In this document: piece after piece, positions 29,548-37,291 of the stretch
How positions within the stretch are numbered: position 1 is the first letter of the stretch
Layout of the letters: the number at the start of each line of letters is the position of its first letter
Notes under the pieces: generated by a model
The model's input: the letters and a program-made list of their open reading frames with translations, nothing else
What the model was told of the DNA's origin: nothing
Database searches by the model: none
Position numbers and translations under genes: made by a program
Origin: a bacterium
Lineage (GTDB): Bacteria; Myxococcota_A; Bradymonadia; UBA7976; UBA1532
Reading direction: 5' to 3'
Assembly: GCA_030426085.1 (NCBI GenBank)
Contig: JAUHYW010000019.1
Location: 62,001 to 126,000, forward strand
Length of the DNA stretch: 64,000 nucleotides

Positions 29548-30149
29548 GCCGGCGCCCCGCCCCCGGCCGGTGGGCGGCGGCGCTCGCCCTGTCGCTCGCC
29601 CTGGGCGGGTGCAGCCCGGCGGCGGTGAAGTGGGGCGTCGATCCTGGTGAGCAGGTCGACTTCGAGGATACCCGCAGCCGGTTCACCCGCTCGACCGACG
29701 TCTACGAGGGCACCGACGGCCGCATCTTCGTGCGCGGCACCTGGTTCGCCCCCCGCTTCGCCGCCGCGCTCGCCGACTGGCAGGCCCGCCGGGCGGGCGC
29801 CGAGGGCGGGGCGCACACCGCGGCGGTCCAGGCCGCGGTGACCAAGGCCCGGGCCGAGACGTGGTTCTTCGTGGCGCTCAGCACCGGCGAGTTCGCCTGG
29901 AACGACCTCGGGCAGCCCGACAGCACCCTGAAGGTCCGGCTGGAGGCCGACGGGGTGTGGCTCGACCCGGTGGCCATCGAGCGGCTGTCGATCGACGCCA
30001 TGGCCGACCGGCAGGTGGTGTTCCCATATGCCAGCGACCTGACAGTGGGCTACGATATCGTGTTTCCGAAGCTGACCGATCCGAAGCGCATCCGGCTGCG
30101 CGTGGTGGGGATCCCGGGTCGGGGCGACCTGATCTGGGACGTGCGCTGA
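29544..30149 (+). CDS. Lipoprotein of unknown function
   Basis: A 201-residue lipoprotein: the signal ends in SLALGGC with the lipid Cys at about 23. The mature domain is mixed alpha/beta with no family I recognise. GTG start overlaps the last codon and stop of pyrE by four bases (GTGA), implying coupled translation. The sequence ends in a strand-rich part (RIRLRVVGIPGRGDLIWDVR). No Cys other than the lipid one is seen. Confidence 0.75.
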   Translation: MSRRPAPGRWAAALALSLALGGCSPAAVKWGVDPGEQVDFEDTRSRFTRSTDVYEGTDGRIFVRGTWFAPRFAAALADWQARRAGAEGGAHTAAVQAAVTKARAETWFFVALSTGEFAWNDLGQPDSTLKVRLEADGVWLDPVAIERLSIDAMADRQVVFPYASDLTVGYDIVFPKLTDPKRIRLRVVGIPGRGDLIWDVR

Positions 30150-30187
30150 GAGGGACCGCGCCCGCGGGCCCGCGAGGGAGAGCCGAC

Positions 30188-31111
30188 GTGAAGCCATTCG
30201 AGGGCACCGAGCACCGGGTGAGCGCCATCGACGGGACGGGGCTGTACTACACCGTCGAGGGCGAGGGGCCGATCGACTTCCTCCTGTGCGATGGCCTGGG
30301 CTGCGACGGCTTCATCTGGCGCTATCTGCGGCCGACCCTGCTGAAGCAGGGGCGCATCATCCACCTGCACATGCGGGGGCACGGGCAGAGTGACCCGCCC
30401 CGCTCACGGGGGCCGCTCCACATCGCCCGCTTCGCCGATGACTGGCGCCCGGTGCTCGACGCGGTGGGCAGCCGCAAGGCCATCGCGCTGGGGCACAGCA
30501 TGGGCGTACAGGTGGCCCTCGAGCTGTGGCACCGCCACCCCGATCCGATCGCCGGGCTGGTCCTGATCTGCGGCAGCTACCAGAACCCGGCGGCGACCTT
30601 CCACGAGGGCGGCGGTCTGCAGCGGCTGCTGCCGATGCTCGAGCGGGCGACCCGGGTGGGCGGCCGGACCCTGCGCCGGGTCTGGCGGCGGCTGGTGGCC
30701 CTGCCCCTGGCCTACCATGTGGCCAAGGTCGGCGAGATCCACCCCGATCTGATGCGGCGGGAGGACTTCGACGCCTACATCGACCACCTCTCGCGCATGG
30801 ATCCCCACGTCTTCATGCGGGCCCTCAAAGGCGCCGCCCGCCACTCGGCGGACGGCTACCTCGACCGCATCGACGTGCCGGTGCTCATCGTCGGCGGCAC
30901 CGAAGACACCTTCACCCCCGGGCGCCTGTCGGACGAGATGGCCCGGCGCATGCCCGACGCGAAGCTGGTGATGGTCGAAGAGGGCACCCACACGGTGCCC
31001 CTGGAGCACGCCTCGCTGGTCAACCTCGAGGTGGCGCACTTCGCCGAGCGGGTCCTGACCGGGCGCCCGGCGCGCGATCCGGCGCCCCCGCCGGTGGCCG
31101 ACGCGGTCTGA
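30188..31111 (+). CDS. Alpha/beta-fold hydrolase
   Basis: A 307-residue hydrolase. The nucleophile elbow is GHSMG (Ser at about 105), an oxyanion region lies in LCDGLGCDG, the acid is probably Asp in GGTEDTF, and the catalytic His lies in EGTHTV. A cap region of mainly helices occupies about residues 130-215. The substrate cannot be told; family members include esterases, lipases and haloperoxidase-like enzymes. GTG 30188 was chosen because GGGAG lies 7-11 bases upstream and the protein start aligns with the fold. It is the last gene in the bactofilin-pyrE direction. Confidence 0.87.
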   Translation: MKPFEGTEHRVSAIDGTGLYYTVEGEGPIDFLLCDGLGCDGFIWRYLRPTLLKQGRIIHLHMRGHGQSDPPRSRGPLHIARFADDWRPVLDAVGSRKAIALGHSMGVQVALELWHRHPDPIAGLVLICGSYQNPAATFHEGGGLQRLLPMLERATRVGGRTLRRVWRRLVALPLAYHVAKVGEIHPDLMRREDFDAYIDHLSRMDPHVFMRALKGAARHSADGYLDRIDVPVLIVGGTEDTFTPGRLSDEMARRMPDAKLVMVEEGTHTVPLEHASLVNLEVAHFAERVLTGRPARDPAPPPVADAV

Positions 31112-31183
31112 GCCGCGCGCGCCGCGCCAGCGACGCGCCCCGGACGAGATGTATGAAGGCGGGAGAGAGGCGCGGCGGCCCGC

Positions 31184-32728
31184 TCAGCGGTTGAGCTGCA
31201 CCTTGAAGAGCTGCTGCCCGAGCAGGAGCAGGTCGCCCCGGGTCACGATGCCCTCACCCTTGATGCGCAGGTAGGTGCCGTTGGTGCTGTCGAGGTCGCC
31301 GAGGAAGTAGCGCCCCCGGCGCATGGCGACCTTGCAGTGCGACCCGCTGACGAAGCCGTCGTCGGGGAAGACCATCTCGCCCCGCTCGCGGCCGAGGAAG
31401 ACCTCGGGCTTGCGCAGGGCCCACACCGACGTCGTCGTATCGAGCGCGACCACCGAGGCCAGCCGGCCCCAGGTGCCACGGACCGGCGAGCCCATCACGG
31501 TGGTGCCGTCCCCCGACCCGGGCATGATCGGCCGCACCTGGCTCATCTCTTCAAAGCGCAGGAGCTGCTGCCCGATGCGGAACATGTCCCAGTGGAACAG
31601 CTCGACCTCGGCCCGGATGCGCAGGAAGACCCCATTGAGGCTGCCCTCGTCGCGCACGTAGAGCTGCCCCTGCACGAAGTAGAACGTGGCGTGGCGCGGC
31701 GAGAGGAACGGATCCTCGGCGAAGATCGGCGAGGGGTTCGACCGCCCGACGGTCGTCTCGCCGGCGTTGAGGGGGAAGATCTCGCCCTCGGTGCCATCGG
31801 GGTGGATCAGGACGAGGTGGGCCGAAGGCGCGCCCGCGGTCTGAACCGCCGGCGCCGCCCGCCCGCCCTCGACCGGCGCGGCCTGGGGCGCGTCGTAGCG
31901 GCTGCCGCAGACCCCGCAGAACTTGAAGCCATCGGGCACGATGGCGCCGCACGCCTGACAGACGCGGCCGGCGGGCATCGCGTCCTCGTGCAGCGAGTCG
32001 TCGAGGTCGTCGGGCTCGTCGTAGGCCGGCTCGGGCGCGGCGGGTCGGGCCGGCTCGGCGGGGGCCGGGCCCTCGCCCGTCGCCGGGGGGCCCACCGGGC
32101 GGGGCGTCGCCGGGCGGGGCGTCACCGGGCGGGGCGTCGCCGGGCGCACGACCGGGGCCTCTTCGGGCTCGAAGTCGTCGTCCTCGAGCTGAGCCGGATC
32201 CAGCTCCTCGAACGGCGGCTCGGGCTGCAAGTCGAAGTCCTCGACCTCGACGTCGGCCGGCTCGATCTCACCGTCGAAGCCGTCGTCCTCGGGGTCGGTC
32301 TCCGGCTCGTCGGGGATCTCGATGGCGTCGGCGTCGTCGGGCGCGTCGCTCTCGGCCGCGGGGCGGGGGATCGCCGCCGGCCGAGCGGGCTTCGCCGGGG
32401 CCGCTGGCGCGGAGGCCGCCTCGCTCGCCTCTTCGGCCGCGTCCTCGGCCGCCTCTTCGGCCGACTCCGTGGGGGCCTCGTCGGCGTCGTCCTTGCGGGC
32501 GCTCAGCCGGCGGGAGAGCCCCAGGCCGGAGCCGAGGCCGCCGGGGCGGTCCTTGGCGAACAGCGACCCCTTCAGCTTGAGCTTGCCCGCCCCACCGCTC
32601 CGGCCGAGCTTGGGCACGCCGGGCGACTTGCCCCCGCCGGGCGCGCCGCCGGCCAGCTCGGTGCCGCAGCCGAGGCAGAACTTGTAGTGGTCGGCGTTCT
32701 CCCGACTGCAATTGGCACAGATGATCAA
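31184..32728 (-). CDS. Double zinc-ribbon, double FHA protein
   Basis: A 514-residue protein. An N-terminal zinc ribbon (CANCSRENADHYKFCLGCG) is followed by about 240 residues rich in Ala, Glu, Asp and Pro (including TPRPAT-type repeats), then a second zinc ribbon (CQACGAIVPDGFKFCGVCG). Two FHA domains come last: residues about 300-395 (VGRSNP, LSPRHATF, EGSLNGVFLR) and 420-514 (LGRERG, SGSHCKV, DSTNGTYL). FHA domains bind phosphothreonine, so this may be a scaffold for the local kinases. I place the start at TTG 32728, since a GGGGG tract precedes it and the upstream gene stops 14 bases away; no ATG or GTG is available. It shares its layout with that upstream gene. Confidence 0.85.
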   Translation of the reverse strand: MIICANCSRENADHYKFCLGCGTELAGGAPGGGKSPGVPKLGRSGGAGKLKLKGSLFAKDRPGGLGSGLGLSRRLSARKDDADEAPTESAEEAAEDAAEEASEAASAPAAPAKPARPAAIPRPAAESDAPDDADAIEIPDEPETDPEDDGFDGEIEPADVEVEDFDLQPEPPFEELDPAQLEDDDFEPEEAPVVRPATPRPVTPRPATPRPVGPPATGEGPAPAEPARPAAPEPAYDEPDDLDDSLHEDAMPAGRVCQACGAIVPDGFKFCGVCGSRYDAPQAAPVEGGRAAPAVQTAGAPSAHLVLIHPDGTEGEIFPLNAGETTVGRSNPSPIFAEDPFLSPRHATFYFVQGQLYVRDEGSLNGVFLRIRAEVELFHWDMFRIGQQLLRFEEMSQVRPIMPGSGDGTTVMGSPVRGTWGRLASVVALDTTTSVWALRKPEVFLGRERGEMVFPDDGFVSGSHCKVAMRRGRYFLGDLDSTNGTYLRIKGEGIVTRGDLLLLGQQLFKVQLNR

Positions 32729-32742
32729 TCCAGCCCCCTGGT

Positions 32743-33522
32743 CTACGCCGCCGTGATCTCGACCCGCAGCAACTGCTTGCCGAGGAAGAGATAATCGCCG
32801 TGCTGCAGCTCGCGTTGACCCTTGATGCGCACATAGGTCCCGTTTCGGGACCGCAGGTCGTAGAGCGTGATGGCGTCGGGGCTGAAGTCGACCCGACAGT
32901 GCCGCCCGCTGATGAACCGATCGTCGGGGAAGTCGACGTCGCACCCCTCGCGGCCGAGGGTGACGCTCTCGCCCTGAACGAAGTGGCACATGCCCGGCCG
33001 GCCGCCCTCGAAGATCTGGCGGATGCGATAGGGTCGCTGGGGCCGGGGGCTGGCGAAGAAGTGGGTGTGGTCGGGGCCGACGGTCTGCCCGCCGGGCTCG
33101 CCGAGCTCGACCTGCAACAGCTCCTCGCCGGCGAGGAAGACGTCCCCGTCCCGCAGCGGCACCGGCTCGCGGATGCGCACGAACACCCCGTTGAGGCTGT
33201 TCTCGTCGCGCACGAACAGCCGCCCGCCGTCGTAGAAGAAGTTCGCGTGGCGCGGGGAGAGGTAGCTGTCCTCGGGGAAGAGGATCTCGCCCACCTTGCG
33301 CCCGGCGATGTGCTCGTCGCGGTTGAGGTGGTACGAGAGGCCGTCCATGCCCTCGCCGCGGATGAGGATCAGCTTGGCCGTGCCGCGGGCGTGCGACTGG
33401 CCGAGGTAGGGCATCTGTTGCGCGTCGGCCGCCGCGTGCATCGGGTGTCCGCACTTCCCACAGAAGCGGTGATGCACCGGGACGTCGGCCCCACAGTTGC
33501 TGCACACGACGGTGGCTGTCAT
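32743..33522 (-). CDS. Zinc-ribbon, double FHA protein
   Basis: A 259-residue protein with one N-terminal zinc ribbon (CSNCGADVPVHHRFCGKCG) and two FHA domains, at about 50-145 (AGRKVG, LSPRHANF, ENSLNGVFVR) and 155-259 (LGREGCDVDFPDD, SGRHCRV, RSRNGTYVR). The second domain carries RSRNGTY where typical FHA domains have STNG, so phosphopeptide choice may differ. It is the shorter paralogue of the downstream gene and shares its 31184-33522 operon. A -35/-10 pair lies upstream at 33558-33586. Confidence 0.88.
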   Translation of the reverse strand: MTATVVCSNCGADVPVHHRFCGKCGHPMHAAADAQQMPYLGQSHARGTAKLILIRGEGMDGLSYHLNRDEHIAGRKVGEILFPEDSYLSPRHANFFYDGGRLFVRDENSLNGVFVRIREPVPLRDGDVFLAGEELLQVELGEPGGQTVGPDHTHFFASPRPQRPYRIRQIFEGGRPGMCHFVQGESVTLGREGCDVDFPDDRFISGRHCRVDFSPDAITLYDLRSRNGTYVRIKGQRELQHGDYLFLGKQLLRVEITAA

Positions 33523-33557
33523 GGACGCTCGTCTCCGCAGCTACAGGCTCATGTTGC

Positions 33558-33586
33558 GTCATAAACCGTTCGACGGGCGGCTGCAA
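33558..33586 (-). promoter_or_regulatory. Promoter of the FHA operon
   Basis: On the minus strand TTGCAG (33586-33581), 17 bases and TATGAC (33563-33558). The -10 equals that of the bactofilin promoter. Transcription should start near 33550, giving a leader of about 28 bases with GGAG before the ATG at 33522. In the 231-base gap to 33754 no gene is seen. Confidence 0.68.
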
Positions 33587-33753
33587 CTTCTGGAATCGCC
33601 CCGAGTGTGGTAATGGCCGGCGCAGTGGCCCGGGGGCCGGGGTGGCGTGTTCGGCGACGTCGGGTTCGACGCCGCCGGTCGAGGCGGGCAGAATGGCGTG
33701 AACAGGGCTCGCGAGCGGCCGTCGGGCGGGCCCCGACACGATGGAGACTCCTG

Positions 33754-34575
33754 ATGCATCCGACACCCCGCCTCCTGCCCCTCGCCCTCCTCGGCGGCCT
33801 GCTCGCCGCGCCGATCGCCGCCTCCGCCGAGACCACCGAAGTCCGCATCATCGACCTGCTGCAGCTCCGCACCGACGACCTCGGCGAATGGGAGCGCATG
33901 CAGCGCACCAGCGACAGCGCGCCGCTGACCCTCGAAGAGCTGGAGAAGCTCGCGGCGGCCGGCGTCGGCCAGAAGGCCCTCGTCGAGATGATGCGCACCC
34001 GCAAGGTCGCCGCGGTCGCCGACGGGGACACCCTGCTGCGGCTCAAGAAAGCCGGGGCCACCGACGACATGCTCGCCGCGCTGTCGGCCTACGCGATGGC
34101 GCCGAACACCGGCTTCGACCTCTTCGTGCGCCTCGACGTGGTCTCGCCCGACGCTCTGCGGCAGGCGCCGACGGTGTACATCGAGGCGTGGCACACCGTC
34201 GAGAAGCGGGCGGTGGCCTTCCTGCACGCCGACTTGCAGCAGTCGCTGACCCGGGGCCTGAAGATGCGGGTCACCCGCGACGAGAGCGACCCGATGCTGC
34301 CCCGCACGGTGCGCTCGATCGACTTCGCCGGCCGGATCGACACCCGCAAGCCGGGCACCGTCATCCTGCGGGTGCTCGTCAGCCGCACGCCGGGGCTGCG
34401 CAACCTCGACGACCTGCCGCCCGCCGCGGCGAAGCGGGTCCGCACCTTCGACGTGCAATACCCCGCCGTCAGCCTCGAGAACCGCTGCCGGCTCGACCTG
34501 AAGCTCGAGCGCGACAGCCTCATGAAGGACGCCTTCACCCTCGAGCAGGGCGACCTGGACTGCCGCTGGGAGTAG
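33754..34575 (+). CDS. Exported protein of unknown function
   Basis: A 273-residue protein with a signal peptide (PLALLGGLLAAPIAASA, cut at ASA-E). Residues about 25-90 are helical and contain two repeats of a 'LTLEELEKLAAAGVGQKALVEMM'-type helix pair, each like a small SHOCT-related or helical recognition unit. The rest is beta-rich and has no family I recognise. GGAG lies seven bases before ATG 33754, which fixes the start; longer in-frame extensions are not coding-like. It runs directly into the histidine kinase gene eight bases later, so the two may be co-expressed. Confidence 0.75.
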   Translation: MHPTPRLLPLALLGGLLAAPIAASAETTEVRIIDLLQLRTDDLGEWERMQRTSDSAPLTLEELEKLAAAGVGQKALVEMMRTRKVAAVADGDTLLRLKKAGATDDMLAALSAYAMAPNTGFDLFVRLDVVSPDALRQAPTVYIEAWHTVEKRAVAFLHADLQQSLTRGLKMRVTRDESDPMLPRTVRSIDFAGRIDTRKPGTVILRVLVSRTPGLRNLDDLPPAAAKRVRTFDVQYPAVSLENRCRLDLKLERDSLMKDAFTLEQGDLDCRWE

Positions 34576-34583
34576 CCCCGCCG

Positions 34584-36515
34584 ATGAGCGAAGCCGAGAT
34601 CCGCGCCCTGCTCGCGGCCGTCGGGCCCGACAACCCCGAGCTGGTCCGCCGCTGGGGCGCGTCCTTGCGCCGGGCCGGCGGCTTCTACGCCGACATGGAC
34701 GCCGAGGGCTTGCAGGCGATCGCCCGCACGACCCTCGGCTCGCTGGCCTTCGCCCTGGAGCACGGCCGGCTGCCGCCCACCACCGAGCGGCGCTATATCG
34801 ACCCCCCGCCCTATCGCCACCAGCCGCTGCACGAGTTCGTGCTCGCCGGGCTGCTCGTCGACCGCATGCTGCGGGACTACCTCACCGAGCGGGCCCCGAC
34901 CCCCGACCTGGCGGCCGCCGCCATCGCCCGGGTCGATCCGGTGCTCGCCGGGGCGCTGATCAAGGTCGTGCAGCTCCGCCAGCAGCAGATGAGCGCCGGG
35001 CAGCTCGTCGCCGACGTCGGCAAGCTGCTCGCTCGAGGGCGCAACCCCCGGCGGTCGTTCGACGCCACCTGCGAGCGGGTCGCCTCGACCCTCGGCGTGC
35101 ACCGCTGCCTGCTGGTGGCCATCGACGACGGCACGGTCGAGGTCTACGGCGACTCCTACTCCGGCGACACCGCGGTGCCGGCCGGGCACGCCGAGGCCCG
35201 GGAGGCGTTCTCCTGGATCGACGAGGCGGCCGACGACCGGCAGCACACCCACCCGCTCGACGACCGCAGCAGCCGCCTGGAGCACGCGCTGCTGACCGAC
35301 GGGCACCTCCACCTCGCCCACCGCTCGCTGGTCACCCAGGGCCAGCTCGTCGGGGCCCTGCTCTTCGCCGGCGACTCGCCCTCGGCGGCCCACGACGAGC
35401 GCATCGACGCCCTGGCGCCCCTGCTCGCGGCCCAGCTCGGCTACGTGCGCCAGACCGGCGCGCTCGAGCAGGCCGATGCGGCCATCGACGACCTGTTCGA
35501 CGCCTCGCCCAACATGATGATCGAGCTGGACCGGCTGGGCCGCATCCTGCGGACCAACGACCGCTTCCGGCGCGAGATCGGCATGCCGGGGGACGTCATC
35601 GGCATGCCGCTGATGTGGCTGGTGCACCCCGCCTGGGCCGAGCGTTTCCGCGGGCTGTGGAGCCGCATCGAGAGCGAGGACCGGCTGCACGAGGCCCGGG
35701 TCGACCTGATCGCAGCCGACTCCCGCCGGCGGGCGCTGGCGCTCGAAGCCCACTGGATCCGCAACGAGTCGGGCGACCGCACCGGCTGCCTGGTCGCGCT
35801 GTGGAACGTGACCGATCAGGTCGTGCAGGCCGAAGAGGACCGGGCCCGCATCGACGAGCTGAGCGCCTTCGCCCACCACGTCGCCCACGACCTGCAAGCG
35901 CCGCTGCGCACCATCGCGGGGTTCACGGCGATGATCGCCGACGAGCTGCCCGACGACATCGACCCCGAGCTGCGCGAGGCCGCCGAGCGCACCCAGGACG
36001 CCGCCGAGCGGGCCGGCGATCTGGTGCGGGGGCTGCTGCGCTTCGCCCACGGCACCCGCAGCGAGGGCCGCAGCCGCACCGTGGCGCTCACGACGCTGCT
36101 CGACGACGTGCGGGCCAAGCTCGCCGCCGACTTCGAAGGCAGCGGCTGCCGGCTGGAGGTCGGCCCCGACGAGGCCCGGCTGCTCGGCGACGAGGTGACC
36201 CTGTCGACGATGCTGGTCAACCTGGTGGGCAACGCCATGCAGCACGGGGGCGCCTCCACCCGGATCGAGGTGGGGGTGCAGGTGACCCGGCCCGGCTGGG
36301 CCCGGCTCTACGTCAAGGACGACGGCCCGGGCATCCCGGTCGACGACCGCGATCGCATCTTCGGCGCCTTCGAGCGGGGCACCGACCGCACGCCGGGCAC
36401 GGGCCTGGGGCTGGCCATCGTGCGGCGGATCGCCCGGGCCCACGGGGGCGACGTCTCGGTCGAGTCCACCGTCGGCGAGGGCAGCGTCTTCGCCGTCCGG
36501 CTGCCGACGCCCTGA
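34584..36515 (+). CDS. Hybrid-free GAF/PAS sensor histidine kinase
   Basis: A 643-residue histidine kinase with no membrane helix. Residues 1-150 form an unusual helical N-terminal domain. A GAF-like domain follows at about 150-300, then a PAS domain at about 305-425 (MMIELDRLGRILRTNDRFR). The phosphoacceptor is His435 in VAHDLQAPLRT, and the ATPase has VNLVGNAMQH (N box), DDGPGIP (G1) and GTGLGLAIV (G2). It is therefore a soluble sensor with an unknown partner; no response regulator is found nearby. The N-terminal helical region resembles RsbRD/rsbR-type N-termini by eye only. Start is the ATG eight bases after the preceding stop. Confidence 0.9.
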   Translation: MSEAEIRALLAAVGPDNPELVRRWGASLRRAGGFYADMDAEGLQAIARTTLGSLAFALEHGRLPPTTERRYIDPPPYRHQPLHEFVLAGLLVDRMLRDYLTERAPTPDLAAAAIARVDPVLAGALIKVVQLRQQQMSAGQLVADVGKLLARGRNPRRSFDATCERVASTLGVHRCLLVAIDDGTVEVYGDSYSGDTAVPAGHAEAREAFSWIDEAADDRQHTHPLDDRSSRLEHALLTDGHLHLAHRSLVTQGQLVGALLFAGDSPSAAHDERIDALAPLLAAQLGYVRQTGALEQADAAIDDLFDASPNMMIELDRLGRILRTNDRFRREIGMPGDVIGMPLMWLVHPAWAERFRGLWSRIESEDRLHEARVDLIAADSRRRALALEAHWIRNESGDRTGCLVALWNVTDQVVQAEEDRARIDELSAFAHHVAHDLQAPLRTIAGFTAMIADELPDDIDPELREAAERTQDAAERAGDLVRGLLRFAHGTRSEGRSRTVALTTLLDDVRAKLAADFEGSGCRLEVGPDEARLLGDEVTLSTMLVNLVGNAMQHGGASTRIEVGVQVTRPGWARLYVKDDGPGIPVDDRDRIFGAFERGTDRTPGTGLGLAIVRRIARAHGGDVSVESTVGEGSVFAVRLPTP

Positions 36516-36556
36516 TCGACCGGCGCCCGCCTCGGGCGGCCGATCGGGCGCCCTCG

Positions 36557-36576
36557 ACCGGCCGCCGCCGGCCGGT
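36557..36576. terminator. Hairpin after the histidine kinase gene
   Basis: An 8-bp perfect stem (ACCGGCCG / CGGCCGGT) with a 4-base loop lies 41 bases after the stop. There is no T-run, so it is a stable hairpin that may end or stabilise the transcript; it lies just before the next promoter. Confidence 0.4.
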
Positions 36577-36583
36577 GAACGTG

Positions 36584-36613
36584 TTGACGAGGTCGCGGGG
36601 ACGGTGGTAGGGG
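36584..36613 (+). promoter_or_regulatory. Candidate promoter of the small exported gene
   Basis: TTGACG (36584-36589), 18 bases and TAGGGG (36608-36613). The -35 is strong and the -10 weak. If correct, transcription starts near 36620, which excludes GTG 36614 as the start codon. Confidence 0.4.
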
Positions 36614-36658
36614 GTGTCTCTTGATCATGGCGTCATCGCTCACTGTGGGAACCCGTCT

Positions 36659-37117
36659 TTGATCCGACTCGCCACCATCGCCCTGGTGCTGGGCTGCGCG
36701 GCGCCGGCCGTCGCGGCCGACGTCGGCACCTGCCTCACCGAGGCCGGCCTGCGGCTCGCGCCGTGGACCGATCCGGTCGATCCGGCGTGCGGCGAGGACT
36801 GCGGGATCGAGGACGAGGCCGAGCCGCTCGACGGGCTGTGCAGCACCGACGACGGCACCTGCGGGGCCGACGAGCTGGCCGCGGCGCTCGAGATGCCCGA
36901 GCCGTCGGGCCCCCGCTGCATCGAACCGGGCCCGGCGTGCCAGTCGGGCCACTCCACCCACGGCGGCGTGGCCAGCGGGGTCATCGCCCTGCCCGCCCCG
37001 CCGCTCGAGTCCCCCGCCCCCCGCGGCGGCACGCTGCCCGGCGCCGGCCCTCCGATCGCCGACGCCCGGCCCTGGGATCGCACCTTCGCGCCCAGCCCGC
37101 CACCGCCCCGGGCCTGA
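36659..37117 (+). CDS. Small Cys-containing exported protein
   Basis: A 152-residue protein. With the TTG at 36659 it begins directly with a signal peptide (IRLATIALVLGCAAPAVAA, cut near AVAA). The mature region holds about eight Cys and many Pro and Asp, with no family I recognise, and probably forms disulfides outside the cell. A start at GTG 36614 would add 15 residues with no signal character and would precede the predicted transcript start, so I prefer TTG; both are possible. The next gene encodes four thiol-disulfide oxidoreductase domains, which could act on such proteins; that is inference. Confidence 0.6.
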   Translation: MIRLATIALVLGCAAPAVAADVGTCLTEAGLRLAPWTDPVDPACGEDCGIEDEAEPLDGLCSTDDGTCGADELAAALEMPEPSGPRCIEPGPACQSGHSTHGGVASGVIALPAPPLESPAPRGGTLPGAGPPIADARPWDRTFAPSPPPPRA

Positions 37118-37230
37118 GCCGCCGGCGAGGCGGCCCCCGACCGACATCGAATCCGAAGTCACCCGGCGCATGGGATGCGACCGGGTCGCCGTGGCGCGTG
37201 GCGCGTCGACGGCCGAACCCATTCACACGA

Positions 37231-37249
37231 TCGGCGCCCGAGGCGCCGA
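37231..37249. repeat. GC-rich hairpin in the leader of the four-domain DsbA gene
   Basis: TCGGCGCC (37231-37238) and GGCGCCGA (37242-37249) form a perfect 8-bp stem with a 3-base loop, 43 bases before the ATG at 37292. It could be a leader RNA hairpin or an operator. No T-run is present. Confidence 0.5.
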
Positions 37250-37291
37250 CCGGTCGCCCCCAGAGCGGCGACCCGAAAGGACCGAGAGCAC

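Noticed and set aside
33588-33616. Promoter TTCTGG-17-TAATGG for the gene at 33754
   Set aside because: Both hexamers match consensus poorly and the leader would be about 130 bases; not strong enough to list.
36614-36658. GTG 36614 as start of the small exported protein
   Set aside because: It would lie at or before the predicted transcript start and adds 15 residues without signal character; TTG 36659 starts directly at the signal peptide.
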